From Branchiostoma lanceolatum (taxonomy: Eukaryota > Chordata > Leptocardii > Amphioxiformes > Branchiostomatidae), in NCBI RefSeq assembly GCF_035083965.1, contig NC_089731.1, positions 8,654,501-8,718,500 of the forward strand: 64,000 bases of DNA. The letters are read 5' to 3'. The notes below the pieces were generated by a model that saw nothing but the letters and a program-made list of their open reading frames with translations, was not told where the DNA came from and did no database searches. A program made the position numbers and the translations under genes. Of the stretch, positions 45,733 through 55,021 are shown piece after piece. Numbering within the stretch: the first letter of the stretch is position 1; each line of letters starts with the position of its first letter.

Positions 45733-47413
45733 ATGTACTGGACTGCGGCATTCTGTGTGTTCTTCGTCGTCTTCATCAATGCTGAAGGACAGTTTTTACC
45801 CTCTGGTAATTCAAATTTCCCAATATATTTCTAATTGACAAGTACAAAATATTATCATTTAATTAAGACTACTGCGATTCAAATCTAGTTGATATGTTTT
45901 GGCAAAGATTGAGTGTTAAGAAACGTACGGCATTGATGAAGCTCAATAACCCTATCTTTCCTATGGTCTAACGACAGAAGAAGGCATCGAGCATTTTCAA
46001 CAAGTTTCCTGTACGAGTCTTTGTCCACTGTACTGGTACCCGCACAACGGAAACTGCTACAGGTAACATACGCTTTTAACATTAACACACATTGTATAGC
46101 TAGCATCTCATTCGATGATAGCGTAGCATCTACTAAGATGTGTTGTGTGAGATCACCTTGTTTGTTTATTATAATGTTCCTTCAGGTTCGTTGGTATGGC
46201 GTTGTCATGGCACGAGGCAGAGACGCTGTGTAACATGTACGGCGGGCATATAGCCTCGATCAGCAGCAGCGAAGAGAACACGTTTGTGTACCACTTCATC
46301 TCACCCTTCGAGCGGGCCTGGATCGGACTGAACGACGTTGGCAAGGTACTGGGTGTTTTACATAAGCTAGAATACATCAGTGTAGAGATGGAATGTACGT
46401 CTAAAACAGCTACCCAAAGTACTTCTACAGTATAAAGAAATATCCTTATCTTTTAATGAAGCAGTATTGTTGATTTTAAGCATATTGAAGAAGCTTTAAA
46501 AAAGCGATACTGCTAAAACAATTGCAACTATTTTGACCACATTTAGCGTCACTGCAGTACGTGTTGATGTTTGTGTAAAATCCATGGTATGTCCGAAAGA
46601 GTAGGGCCAATAAAACAATTATAGTTGGCAGCATAACCATGTCATAATCGGTACGTATACTTTATCAAACTTCATATTTTACTCATTTGCATAATGTACC
46701 TTATGGCAACTTCCAGTCTGTTTTCATTTGAAGCATTTTTTTTTTTTTAAATCTGAAGGCTCATATTTGGTGTATTAACAATCTCGCCTTTCGAGGAACA
46801 GAGGGCTTTTATGCTTCTTTCTCTTGTTCGCGCCTGGAAAATAACCAAACCACTGTACGTCATTCACATGAAATGTTTTCTGTTCTAACAGGAGGGGTCC
46901 TTTGTGTGGTCTGACAGTAAAGACGAGACCTTCACCAACTGGGCCCCAGGTCAACCTGACAACGCCAACGCAATAGAACACTGTGGCGAGTTCTACAATA
47001 ACGCAGGTTAGCATTTAAGCACCAATGTTATAATGGCATTCTCTATTTCCTAGTTGTGAGTCTATTTCTTTCTTTTTCAAGATTTGTTTACCCATACTTT
47101 CACGTTCAGGTTCCATTTATCCTATGGTTGACGCAAATGGTTGTGTTTAGGTTTGTGCGTGGTTTCCTAAAAGCATTTTATTGTTAATCCTTAAGTTAAC
47201 ATGTTAGGCGTACATTGACAACTGCTTCTTCCAAAAAGTTGTGTATTGCAGCCTTCTACGTGAATAGGATTGGCAATTGTTTGCATGCAAGTCTTCTGTT
47301 GAAAATTCGCAAACTAATGTAGGCCGTCTTTTCTTTTTCACCTAGCTCCTGGTCAGTGGAACGACCTTCCGTGTAATCTAGATCGACCCTTCATGTGCAA
47401 GCTTCACATGTGA
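45733..47413 (+). CDS. Secreted C-type lectin 2 (single CTLD, 166 aa)
   Basis: Five exons join in phase: 45733-45805, 45978-46062, 46186-46345, 46892-47006 and 47346-47413 (TGA). The start has a good context (gccaccATGT). A signal peptide (MYWTAAFCVFFVVFINAEG) is followed by one CTLD: CPLYWYPHNGNCYR, WHEAETLCNMYGGHIASISS, AWIGLND, QPD (127-129) in NWAPGQPD, then EHCGEF, WND (149-151) and the closing cysteines (PFMCKLHM). QPD plus WND predicts calcium-dependent, galactose-type binding. Exon 2 plus exon 3 (85 + 160 bases) equals the single 245-base exon 2 of lectin 1, so the genes differ by one intron inside the domain. AATAAA at 47549 is a likely polyadenylation signal. A worn copy of its last exon lies at about 49983-50110. 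Confidence 0.95.
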
Positions 47414-47514
47414 TGAAAACTGCTTCACCGCATATCTACACCCAACCCCGCGAATACACATGCCCTACTTACTACTTCTTCTGGTAGACCTGTTAACATG
47501 TACACGTAGCCAAA

Positions 47515-47547
47515 CGAACAAACAAACAAACAAACAAACAAACAACC
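47515..47547 (+). repeat. AAAC simple repeat after lectin 2
   Basis: About eight units of aaac between 47515 and 47547, directly before an AATAAA at 47549-47554. It may be the tail of an old retroposon or a plain microsatellite. Confidence 0.7.
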
Positions 47548-47772
47548 AAATAAATACTTCATCATTTAGTTGAATTGAGTTTGACTCTTTATTCATAGCT
47601 TCTATGTATTCCACACAAGATGAGTATGTGATATATACGTTCCTGGTGAAGTGTATATCTACCATAATGACATGTGTAAACACAGAATCTAGATTTCGAG
47701 AAGGAATGGACGGCAAATACAATGTGCCATAAAGATGATTGGGCATTGAATTATGAACACAAAATGCATACG

Positions 47773-48426
47773 TTATTGTAATTTTTTCGATAGTTCTACA
47801 ATAGACACATTTACCCCCGGAACAGGGCTTGTGACAGATACGTCAGATAAGACATATCCACACTTCCGATATAGGCTTAGAGCGTTGAGATGGAATTCGG
47901 TGGTGGTCATAAATATCTCCAATACCCCTTCTGACTTGCAAAATGCCTCAACATGTCTTACGAGACGCCTGGCAACACCTCTGCGCCTGTACGGCGGAAT
48001 GACACCCATTCGCGTGAATTTGGCTCTGCTGTCATTGACTCTGTGCAAAGCAACAGTTCCGACCATCTCCCGCCCGTCGACTGCAACCCAAAATCTGCTT
48101 CCTGTTTTATTATACCATTCGAAGATGTCCTGCAGTTCCAGTTGGTTCCGCTGGCGGTGTTCCTCATGCACCTTCCACAGACACCACTGGCAAAATAGGA
48201 GAGCAGCGAGTGGGGCTAACACAACGGACAGGGCTATAGACCCCGTCATAGTGTAGAATATAATCAGTAAACATGCTACCAAAATGTTGCCTACGGGTTT
48301 CCTCATAAGTCGCGAGGCGTTTCGCAAGCTGGCTCCTTCTTGGAAGAAACTGGACAGAACCATCTCGGTGACGTGTTGCGTTTCGTCCCGTCGAAGGGCC
48401 CTGATGACAACCCCACTATTTTCCAT
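47773..48426 (-). CDS. NAT8/camello-like N-acetyltransferase, copy 1 (217 aa)
   Basis: A single uninterrupted minus-strand frame starts at the ATG 48426 (MENSGVVIRALRRDETQHV) and stops at 47773. The first 55 residues form the start of a GNAT fold. A long hydrophobic stretch (about 56-95, LVACLLIIFYTMTGSIALSV onward) should anchor it in a membrane, as in NAT8, an endoplasmic-reticulum enzyme. The acetyl-CoA site follows: RFWVAVDGREMVGTVALHRV, then PYRRRGVARRLVRH (motif A, R-x-x-G-x-A) and LNALSLYRKCGYV. The family acetylates amino groups of cysteine conjugates or lysine side chains; the substrate here is unknown. It is convergent with lectin 2, with 359 bp between the stops. The in-frame extension upstream of this ATG has no other ATG. 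Intronless coding is usual for NAT8 relatives. Confidence 0.94.
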   Translation of the reverse strand: MENSGVVIRALRRDETQHVTEMVLSSFFQEGASLRNASRLMRKPVGNILVACLLIIFYTMTGSIALSVVLAPLAALLFCQWCLWKVHEEHRQRNQLELQDIFEWYNKTGSRFWVAVDGREMVGTVALHRVNDSRAKFTRMGVIPPYRRRGVARRLVRHVEAFCKSEGVLEIFMTTTEFHLNALSLYRKCGYVLSDVSVTSPVPGVNVSIVELSKKLQ

Positions 48427-49982
48427 GGCGCTGGAAAGTTGAAACACGCGTAATGTCGACGTCACCAGTTCGGATGAAAATTTCTATAGACAAATAAAAC
48501 GAAAATATGGTTTACAACAGTTTTACCGACTGAGTCAGATCAAGCAACAGCAACAACAATAATAACTGTTTACGAACGGAACAAATATTTGTATTTTTCT
48601 GAGTGATGTATTGTTTTGGTGCATTACTTGGTTCTTTCCTGTCTTTTTATTACACATGTTACGCGTTATTTATTTTGTCAATATTCTATCAACAGCTTAT
48701 GGATCAGATCTCAAGGCTACGTTCTGTAAGCATATACTCATCGCCGTTCATAGCACAGGTTGTTCAAAACATGAAAGTCTTATCTTAGCAAACATGAATA
48801 TTGTTGCGCAGTTCCTCAAAAATTATTAACCCTGATTTTCATGTATGGTTTATGTCTAATATTCTTCACCTTCAGTTAGCTTTGTAATACCGCAAGTATC
48901 GAATTCCTGTCGGTTATGAGATATGAGATCTTCAATTTCCTGATATTCTTTTCTTTCTCAGTTACATATGTCACATGTTTGAGCAATCATGAAATGCAAC
49001 TTGGATATATAGATTTTCCTCATTAATGATTCACTCACAAATTATCTAGTTAAATAAATCACCAGCATACCAAAAATCATGACGAACAGTCAATCGTTTC
49101 ATGAGTTCAAAGTCTCAAACAAGATTGGCCCCTGTAGTTCAAAAAAGCCGCTAGGGGGCCCAAACAGACATCACTTACTCTCCGCCCGGTCCTAAGAGAA
49201 GTCCCTACCACTCAAAAATCATAACCATAGGAACATATGATTTCAAAACTGGAATTCCGCTATATTAAGCTACTAGGAGGTCCATTTTTAACATGATCTT
49301 CGTTTTCCCGACCCGTATTAGAGATCGAGGATCAATCCATTATCCATCCGTTATGCTGTCCACGCACACGCACACACACACTCACTCACTCACTCACTCA
49401 CTCACACACACACACACACACACACACCACACACACACACACACAGACAAAGGAACGGTAACCTAAACAGAACTTTCTTGGCGAAGGTAACAAGAATAAT
49501 GCAGTCGAAGGTCATGATGAAGGGTACAAAGTACAAAGTACAGTTCGAGAGCTGAACACCCTGACGGTCGACGGTCCAAACTAGGCGTCCCTATTATACG
49601 ACCCAATACACATACAATGTTCAGTATCTATCGTTTGCTTGTTAAATGTGCAGAGTTAGTTGTTTTTTAGCTATCAGTTTCCTGTTTTGAATCATAGACG
49701 GTCACGGGCGTGTAATATGACACAATAGTAACTCATGAGCTCCGGCCAGAGATGCCCCCCTCCCCATTCACGGCTAAGTTGTTGTCACGTTGCCTCATCC
49801 ATTGGTGGTGTCCAATAATATTCTTTCCGGCAAGATAAATATCACGGCAGCTTATATCAAGGAAAGCACAGCAGACAAAATACCTGTGTTCTCTCTAACA
49901 TACATGCAGAGATTGGTTCACGTCGTGTCGATGCTCTGTGTACGGGTCATCTGGAACATGTGACCCAGTATGACCTCTGACG
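48427..49982. other. Upstream region of acetyltransferase copy 1
   Basis: It holds the likely promoter of copy 1 with CGACGTCA about 30 bp before the ATG, a CA/CT microsatellite (49366-49446), and sequence duplicated in unit 2. At 49908-49975 a short frame starting MQRLVHVV, related to the exon-like sequence at 52363, is interrupted. No intact gene is seen. Confidence 0.55.
49366..49446. repeat. CA/CACT microsatellite
   Basis: Alternating acac runs flank a (ctca)n stretch, then more acac, with few interruptions. The copy in unit 2 near 51944 is a different, GT-rich tract. Confidence 0.9.
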
Positions 49983-50110
49983 TCGGTGGAACGACGTTCT
50001 GTGTGATCAAGGACATAATGTCCTTGGTGTGATCTACATCCCTTCACTGTGAAAGCTTCACATATGATGAAGATTGCTTATCACATATCTACACCCAATC
50101 ACGAGAATAT
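49983..50110 (+). pseudogene. Remnant of a C-type lectin last exon
   Basis: The bases ggtggaacgacgttctgtgt (WND region) and cccttcactgtgaaagcttc, then acatatgatgaagattgctt and cacatatctacaccca, match the last exon and 3' flank of lectin 2 (47350-47446). The copy has a roughly 26-base insertion (aaggacataatgtccttggt and neighbouring bases, next to a repeated gtgtgatc) and lacks the other exons, so it cannot encode a lectin domain. It marks the left border of duplication unit 2. Confidence 0.8.
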
Positions 50111-50182
50111 GGCTGACCCACTGTCGACCTCGTAGACACGTGGACAGTAGTGAAACTCAAACAAATAAATTGTTCATTGGTG

Positions 50183-50221
50183 CAAGGAGGTTAAATATCA
50201 ACCTCTTATTTAACCTCCTTG
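50183..50221. other. Perfect 14-bp inverted repeat
   Basis: caaggaggttaaat and atttaacctccttg flank an 11-base loop. It lies between the lectin remnant and the end of acetyltransferase copy 2 and has no counterpart in unit 1, so it arose or was inserted after the duplication. Confidence 0.8.
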
Positions 50222-50410
50222 ATTGGAGTGAATTGAGTGTAAATCTTTAGTCATAGATTATTTGTCTTGTAAAAGATATGTTTGTGACACGTCCATGCTT
50301 TCAATAACTTTGTGAATGTGCATCGCTCCCTATCAAAACCTAGATTTTGAGAAAGAATTTTATGGTCAGCAAATACAACATTTCTTACTGAAAAGTTATT
50401 TCAGATTAGA

Positions 50411-51067
50411 TTAAGAAACCTTCGCTTTCGATACCTCTATTATGGACACATTTACCCCCGGAACAGGGCTTGTGACAGATATGTCAGAAATGGCATATCC
50501 ACACTTCTGGTACAAACTTAGAGCGTTGAGATGGAATTCGGTGGTGCTCATAAACATCTCCTGGACCCCGTCCGACTTGCAAAAATCTTCAAAATGTCTT
50601 ACAAGACGCCTGGCAAGACCTCTGCGTCTGTACGGAGGAAGGACGCACATCCGGGTGAGCTCTGCTCTGCTGTCATTGACTCTGTTCAAAGCAACAGTTC
50701 CGACTATCTCCCGCCCGTCGACTGCAACCCAAAATCTGCTTCCTGTTTTATTATACCATTCAAAGATGTCCTGCAGTTCCAGTTGGTTCCGCTGGCGGTG
50801 TCCCTGATGCATCTTCCACAGACACCCCCAGCAAGATAGGAGAGCAGCGAGTGGGGCAAAAACAACGGACAGGGCTATAGACCCCGTCATAGTGTAGAAT
50901 ATAATCAGTAAACATGCTACCAAAATGTTGCCTACGGGTTTCCTCATAAGTCGCGAGGCTTTTCGCAAGTTGACTTCTTCTTGGAAGAGATTGGACAGAA
51001 CCATCTCGGTGACGTGTTGTGTTTCGTCCCGTCGTAGCGCCCTGATGACCACACCATTGTTTACCAT
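50411..51067 (-). CDS. NAT8/camello-like N-acetyltransferase, copy 2 (218 aa)
   Basis: A single minus-strand frame starts at ATG 51067 (MVNNGVVIRALRRDETQHV) and ends at 50411. It is a close tandem paralogue of the gene at 47773-48426. The two proteins agree over long blocks such as SRLMRKPVGNILVACLLIIF and QLELQDIFEWYNKTGSRFWV. Motif A is PYRRRGLARRLVRH, and the hydrophobic anchor (about 56-95) is kept. Differences cluster just after the membrane segment (LLSCWGCLWKMHQGH against LLFCQWCLWKVHEEH) and at the C-terminus (EVSKAKVS against ELSKKLQ). Both active-site regions are intact, so both are probably functional. Expected role and location are as for NAT8-type membrane acetyltransferases; the substrate is unknown. 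A perfect TGACGTCA lies 29 bp before the start. Confidence 0.94.
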   Translation of the reverse strand: MVNNGVVIRALRRDETQHVTEMVLSNLFQEEVNLRKASRLMRKPVGNILVACLLIIFYTMTGSIALSVVFAPLAALLSCWGCLWKMHQGHRQRNQLELQDIFEWYNKTGSRFWVAVDGREIVGTVALNRVNDSRAELTRMCVLPPYRRRGLARRLVRHFEDFCKSDGVQEMFMSTTEFHLNALSLYQKCGYAISDISVTSPVPGVNVSIIEVSKAKVS

Positions 51068-52362
51068 GGCGCTGGGAAGTTGAAACACGTAATGTTGACG
51101 TCACCAGTTCGGATGGAATCTTTCTATACGATGATAGACAAATAAAGCGAAAATATGGTTTAGAACAGTTTAACCTACTTTGTGCCAAGTTAAGACAAAA
51201 GCAACAACAACAATAACAAATGTTAGACGTCTGTGTCAAAATAAGTTGGTCAATATTCTATCAACAGTTTATGGATCAGATCTCAAGGCTACATTCTGTA
51301 AGCATATATTCGTCGCCGTTCATAGTACAAGTTGTTCAGTTCAAAGTATGAAAGTCTAACATTAGCAAAGATAGATATATTGTAGCATTTCCTCAAAAAT
51401 TATGTAAATTTATCCCTGATTTGCATGCAAGATTTCTGTATCTAATATGTTTCACCATCACGTAGCTTCCTTATGCCGCAAGTATGAAATTCCTGTCATT
51501 TATGAAATCTGAGATCTCTAGTTTCCTAACTTATATATCTATTGAAATTCCTTTCGTTCTCAGTTACATATGTCACATGTTTGAAAGTCGATCATGGAAT
51601 GCAGTGGATATATAGTTTTTGCTTATTAATGATTTTTTCACAAATTATCTAATTAGATAAATCATCTACCGATATACCAAAAATCATGACGATCCGTGAA
51701 GTCCTTCACGAGGTCAAAGTCGCAAACAAGATTGGCCCCTGCAGTTTAAAAAAAAGCCACCAGGGGCCCCAAACCGACATCACTTCCTCTCTGTCCCAAG
51801 AGAGGTCGATCCCCACCAGTAACCACTCAAAAATCATAACCATAGCATCGTTGTAGATGCTATGTACGCTACTAGATGCCCAGTTTTGAACATGATCTTC
51901 GTTTTCCTGACTTATCTACAGATTCTCGAGTTATGCTGTCCACGGTGTGTGTGTGTGTATGGGTGTGTCACCGTGTGTGTGTAAATATGTATGGTGGTTC
52001 ATTACTGGTATGAACCGCCATAAGTGTCACCCTGACGGTTTAAACTGCCTCCCTAATACGACGCGAGAATACAATATTTAGCATCTATCGTTTGCATGTT
52101 AAATGTGTAGATATAATTGTTTGTAAGCTATCAGTTTCCTGTTTTGAATCATAGACGGGCGTGCAATATGACACAGTAGTAATGAACTCATGAGCTTCGG
52201 CCAGAGATGCCCCCCTCCCCACTCACGGTTTTGTTGTCACGTTGCTACAATAGCACATCTATTGGTGGTGTCCAATAAAATCGTTTCCGGCAAGATAAAT
52301 ACCACGGCAGCTTATATCAAGGAAAGTACAGCAGACAAAATACCTGTGTTCTCTCTAAACAC
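51068..52362. other. Upstream region of acetyltransferase copy 2
   Basis: This is the unit 2 counterpart of 48427-49900. It contains the likely promoter of copy 2 and a TG-rich tract near 51944-51985. No gene is seen before the exon-like sequence at 52363. Confidence 0.5.
51096..51103. promoter_or_regulatory. Perfect CRE-type octamer TGACGTCA
   Basis: It lies 29 bp upstream of the copy 2 start codon. The matching place before copy 1 reads CGACGTCA, one base off. TGACGTCA binds CREB/ATF bZIP factors in animals; a site so close to the ATG could also be untranslated leader. Confidence 0.3.
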
Positions 52363-52428
52363 ATGCAGAGATTGGTTCACGTCGCATTGGTGCTCTGGTA
52401 CGGGTCATCCCTGGGTCATTCGGTACAG
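52363..52428 (+). CDS. Possible signal-peptide exon at the end of duplication unit 2
   Basis: An ATG opens 22 codons (MQRLVHVALVLWYGSSLGH, then SVQ) followed at once by a donor-like acag|gttacc. The peptide looks like a short secretory signal. A TATA-like ttatatc stands about 50 bases upstream. The duplicate in unit 1 is interrupted by a stop. No following exon was found and the phase (0) differs from the lectin first exons (phase 1), so this may be chance. Confidence 0.22.
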
Positions 52429-52464
52429 GTTACCTAACATGACCTCTGACCTCCAAGACAAGAC

Positions 52465-52530
52465 AAGAGTAGAGAGTAGAGAGTAGAGGAGTAGAGTTGA
52501 TTCCGCCAGGTAGGAACTCCGGTTCCAGTT
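52465..52530. repeat. Solitary repeat arm related to the inverted repeats at 17.74-18.17 kb
   Basis: gagtagagttgattccgcca followed by ggtaggaactccgg resembles the arms around the LINE fragment in NIP7 intron 1. It lies directly at the right border of duplication unit 2, after short gtagaga repeats. Confidence 0.5.
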
Positions 52531-54665
52531 TAGGCCGTTAAGAGAAGGATAGATTCTTTGTCAGGCGGCGCGACAGCTACATGTATAGGGCGAAGTTTAT
52601 CTTTAAGTCATTACACACGCATGATTTCATAGGATGATCTGTTATTGTTTGCGGTTGACTTAGGTCCACTAAGTACTACACGTAAATGTGACGTTTTCAA
52701 GCACTTCATCAATTCAGTAGAGGACACTTATCTGTTTTATGATCTATAAATCCGATACATTTATTGTTACATAGATACAAATTAGAAGTTTAAAAAGTGG
52801 ATGATGATGTTATATTATCGCATATCCACAGATTGCTGATTTTCAGCGCTTTTGCAACAACGTATAACGCTTTATGAAAATTGTTTTCTGACAACTTGCT
52901 AGATATCATTCTCTTCTACATCGCAGACCTCATCGCTATGATAACTTGCTTGTCATACACCAGGCCTATGTTTCAGGTATTCACTCTATAAAGTTTATCC
53001 ACCTCTTAATCCTTAGATTTATACTTGACGCACTCAAAACTTATTCTTATTCCCTTTTCTGTCCCGTCGAACTTGACGATTTAGATTTGAACATAAGAAT
53101 AGAATAATCTGTAAACAATGTCAGGTGTGATGATCCCTGTCCCCGAGTGCCCCTGAGCGCTGATGATTAATTTCGTCGAAGGTCATTTCCTTGTGAAAGT
53201 CTACATAGCAAGCTTCGAAGGGCCTTTTTGACTTGCATATTTTTCTGAATACTTAACACTTTCTGATAGATGTCGTACCCATTGTTAGTAAACGCAGCCA
53301 TCAAACACAGCAGTGATAAAAAAAAAGGTCGTTATTAGAATTGAAGGCGTTGATTTCAAAATGGCAACAAAAGCCTGTGTTGGAGACTATCCTTAATTAT
53401 CTTGGCTTCGTGATCGGTCAAAGTGCGTCGATAATTGTTGGCAGTCGAACCATTTCTGCCGAACACCCCGTCTGGGTATGGTGAGAATTTTGGTAGCTCC
53501 TTAAAGAATTGCCACAATGCGGTGAGTAGGATTAATCATTACTCATAAGAATGTTGTTACAAACGTAAGAATAACACAGGTTTCACAAAACAGTTGGTTG
53601 TCAACGCGTTTTCCGGGATAGTTGTGCGGAGAAAAGGAGGCGGTGTCCGTGAGCTCACACAGGTGTTTAGCACCCACTGACTCGTACTCGGAGTGATACT
53701 TGGAAAAAGACTTGTTCTTTTACTTTTAGCGCGAAAGTCTGCTAAGGTTACTATACAGTTAGTTAGCTCTGCGCTGTCCATCAAAAACGTTTTCTGTAGT
53801 ACTTCTTCATCCCGCTAGTCGCCGCTATGACCACTTAGGCGATTTCCTCACAGCCTGTGGTGCCGCCATGATAGAGATTTATATGGAAGATATAAGTTGA
53901 TGACAGAGGGTCACCGGAGCCATTGGCCTCCCGTGTTCCTTATGAAAACATGTCGTTATAACGTATCAACACGTGTCATAGACAGGCGACTCGTGTTGCT
54001 TTAAAGCGATTTGATACAGTCTTTAAAGTATGTCACAATTCATGATGGATGGCAAGAAATGTAAACATATTAGACTTCTTTAGTTACGGTGTCTTCAGTC
54101 CCGTGAGAGGCAAGGAAACGAAATGATGAATGCATAAATCGGATTTGATTACACCGTGGTACCATGCATTCATATATTTCTTTTTAGTGGTGTATGAAAG
54201 GAAAAAAATCGTAAGTCAATGAGATTGGGAGTGCTTCAGATCCATTTACCGCATATGATTAAAAGGCACAATGTGTTTCGATAAAGTGCTGAAACGTGCT
54301 ACATTCTTGGGTCTCTGTCCCAGAATACATGCACCCCATCTCTTATCTTATTGATACTTCAGAAAAAAGACAGCATTATATGTATAAAAGGTACATCCTG
54401 ACTAGATATACTGTAACATTTTGTTTATTATGTTGAACACAAACACCCTAACACTAAATTTGAAATGCATACGATTACAGTATTTAGCTAGTCGTCACAC
54501 TCTGCCTAACAGTGCCAAAGTCAGCCCTTTGATCCTATTTGAAATTGGGGACCATCATCAGGACCAAACAAAGCGATTCTGTTTGCAAAATCCGTTTTCA
54601 AAGATGGACAGTTTCACGTCGTAATCTTACAATCCGGCCCATCACTCGGACACGCTGACAGCCCT

Positions 54666-54703
54666 TAATCCGGGACATCTGCCTTTTCTGATGTCCCGGA
54701 TTA
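54666..54703. other. Perfect 14-bp inverted repeat
   Basis: taatccgggacatc and gatgtcccggatta flank a 10-base loop. There is no nearby gene, so a terminator role is not supported; it may be the core of a small foldback element. Confidence 0.8.
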
Positions 54704-54901
54704 TCTCCGTCACGCTAACTCACCACAGAACACTACCTACTCACACCGACACGAATGTGGGACACATGTTCTCTTACCTAATAAGAGTCTTTACTTTGTT
54801 TTCAAAATTCATGTACATTGTGCAGTAGAAATAGAAACTATGTTAACAGAATACAAGAGAAAGAAATGATCCATACAATACAGAACCTCATAATACAATT
54901 C

Positions 54902-55021
54902 CAAACCTTCTTCCAACACAAAGGTATAAACGAGTCAAATGTTCAACGACAACTGTCGCCTTCTTCAGGATCAATAATCATTATTTGATCCGTGTAAAAC
55001 TTAGTGTTGGAAGAAAGTTTA
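54902..55021. mobile_element. Foldback repeat with a retroelement-like gaagaaggcgaca core
   Basis: Imperfect arms (ccttcttccaacacaaaggt against ctttcttccaacactaagtt in reverse complement) enclose a core that on the minus strand reads cctgaagaaggcgacagttg, then tcgttgaac. That core is reminiscent of conserved stretches in Penelope-like and other non-LTR retroelements. It is only a short fragment and the family assignment is tentative. Confidence 0.35.

Larger units (their letters stand above)
47350..52453. repeat. Tandem segmental duplication, two units of about 2.5-2.6 kb
   Basis: Unit 1 runs from about 47350 to 49981 and unit 2 from about 49982 to 52453. In order, both contain the last lectin exon (real in unit 1, worn in unit 2), a minus-strand NAT8-like gene, an upstream region with attggcccctg and aaaatcataaccatag blocks, and an end with agatgcccccctccccaytc, ggtggtgtccaataa and atgcagagattggttcacgt. 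Coding parts are the most alike; flanks have many small indels. Unit borders are approximate. Confidence 0.85.

Noticed and set aside
47753-48256. Open frames on the plus strand across the acetyltransferase genes (also 50442-50839)
   Set aside because: They are antisense shadows of the well-supported minus-strand NAT8-like coding sequences.
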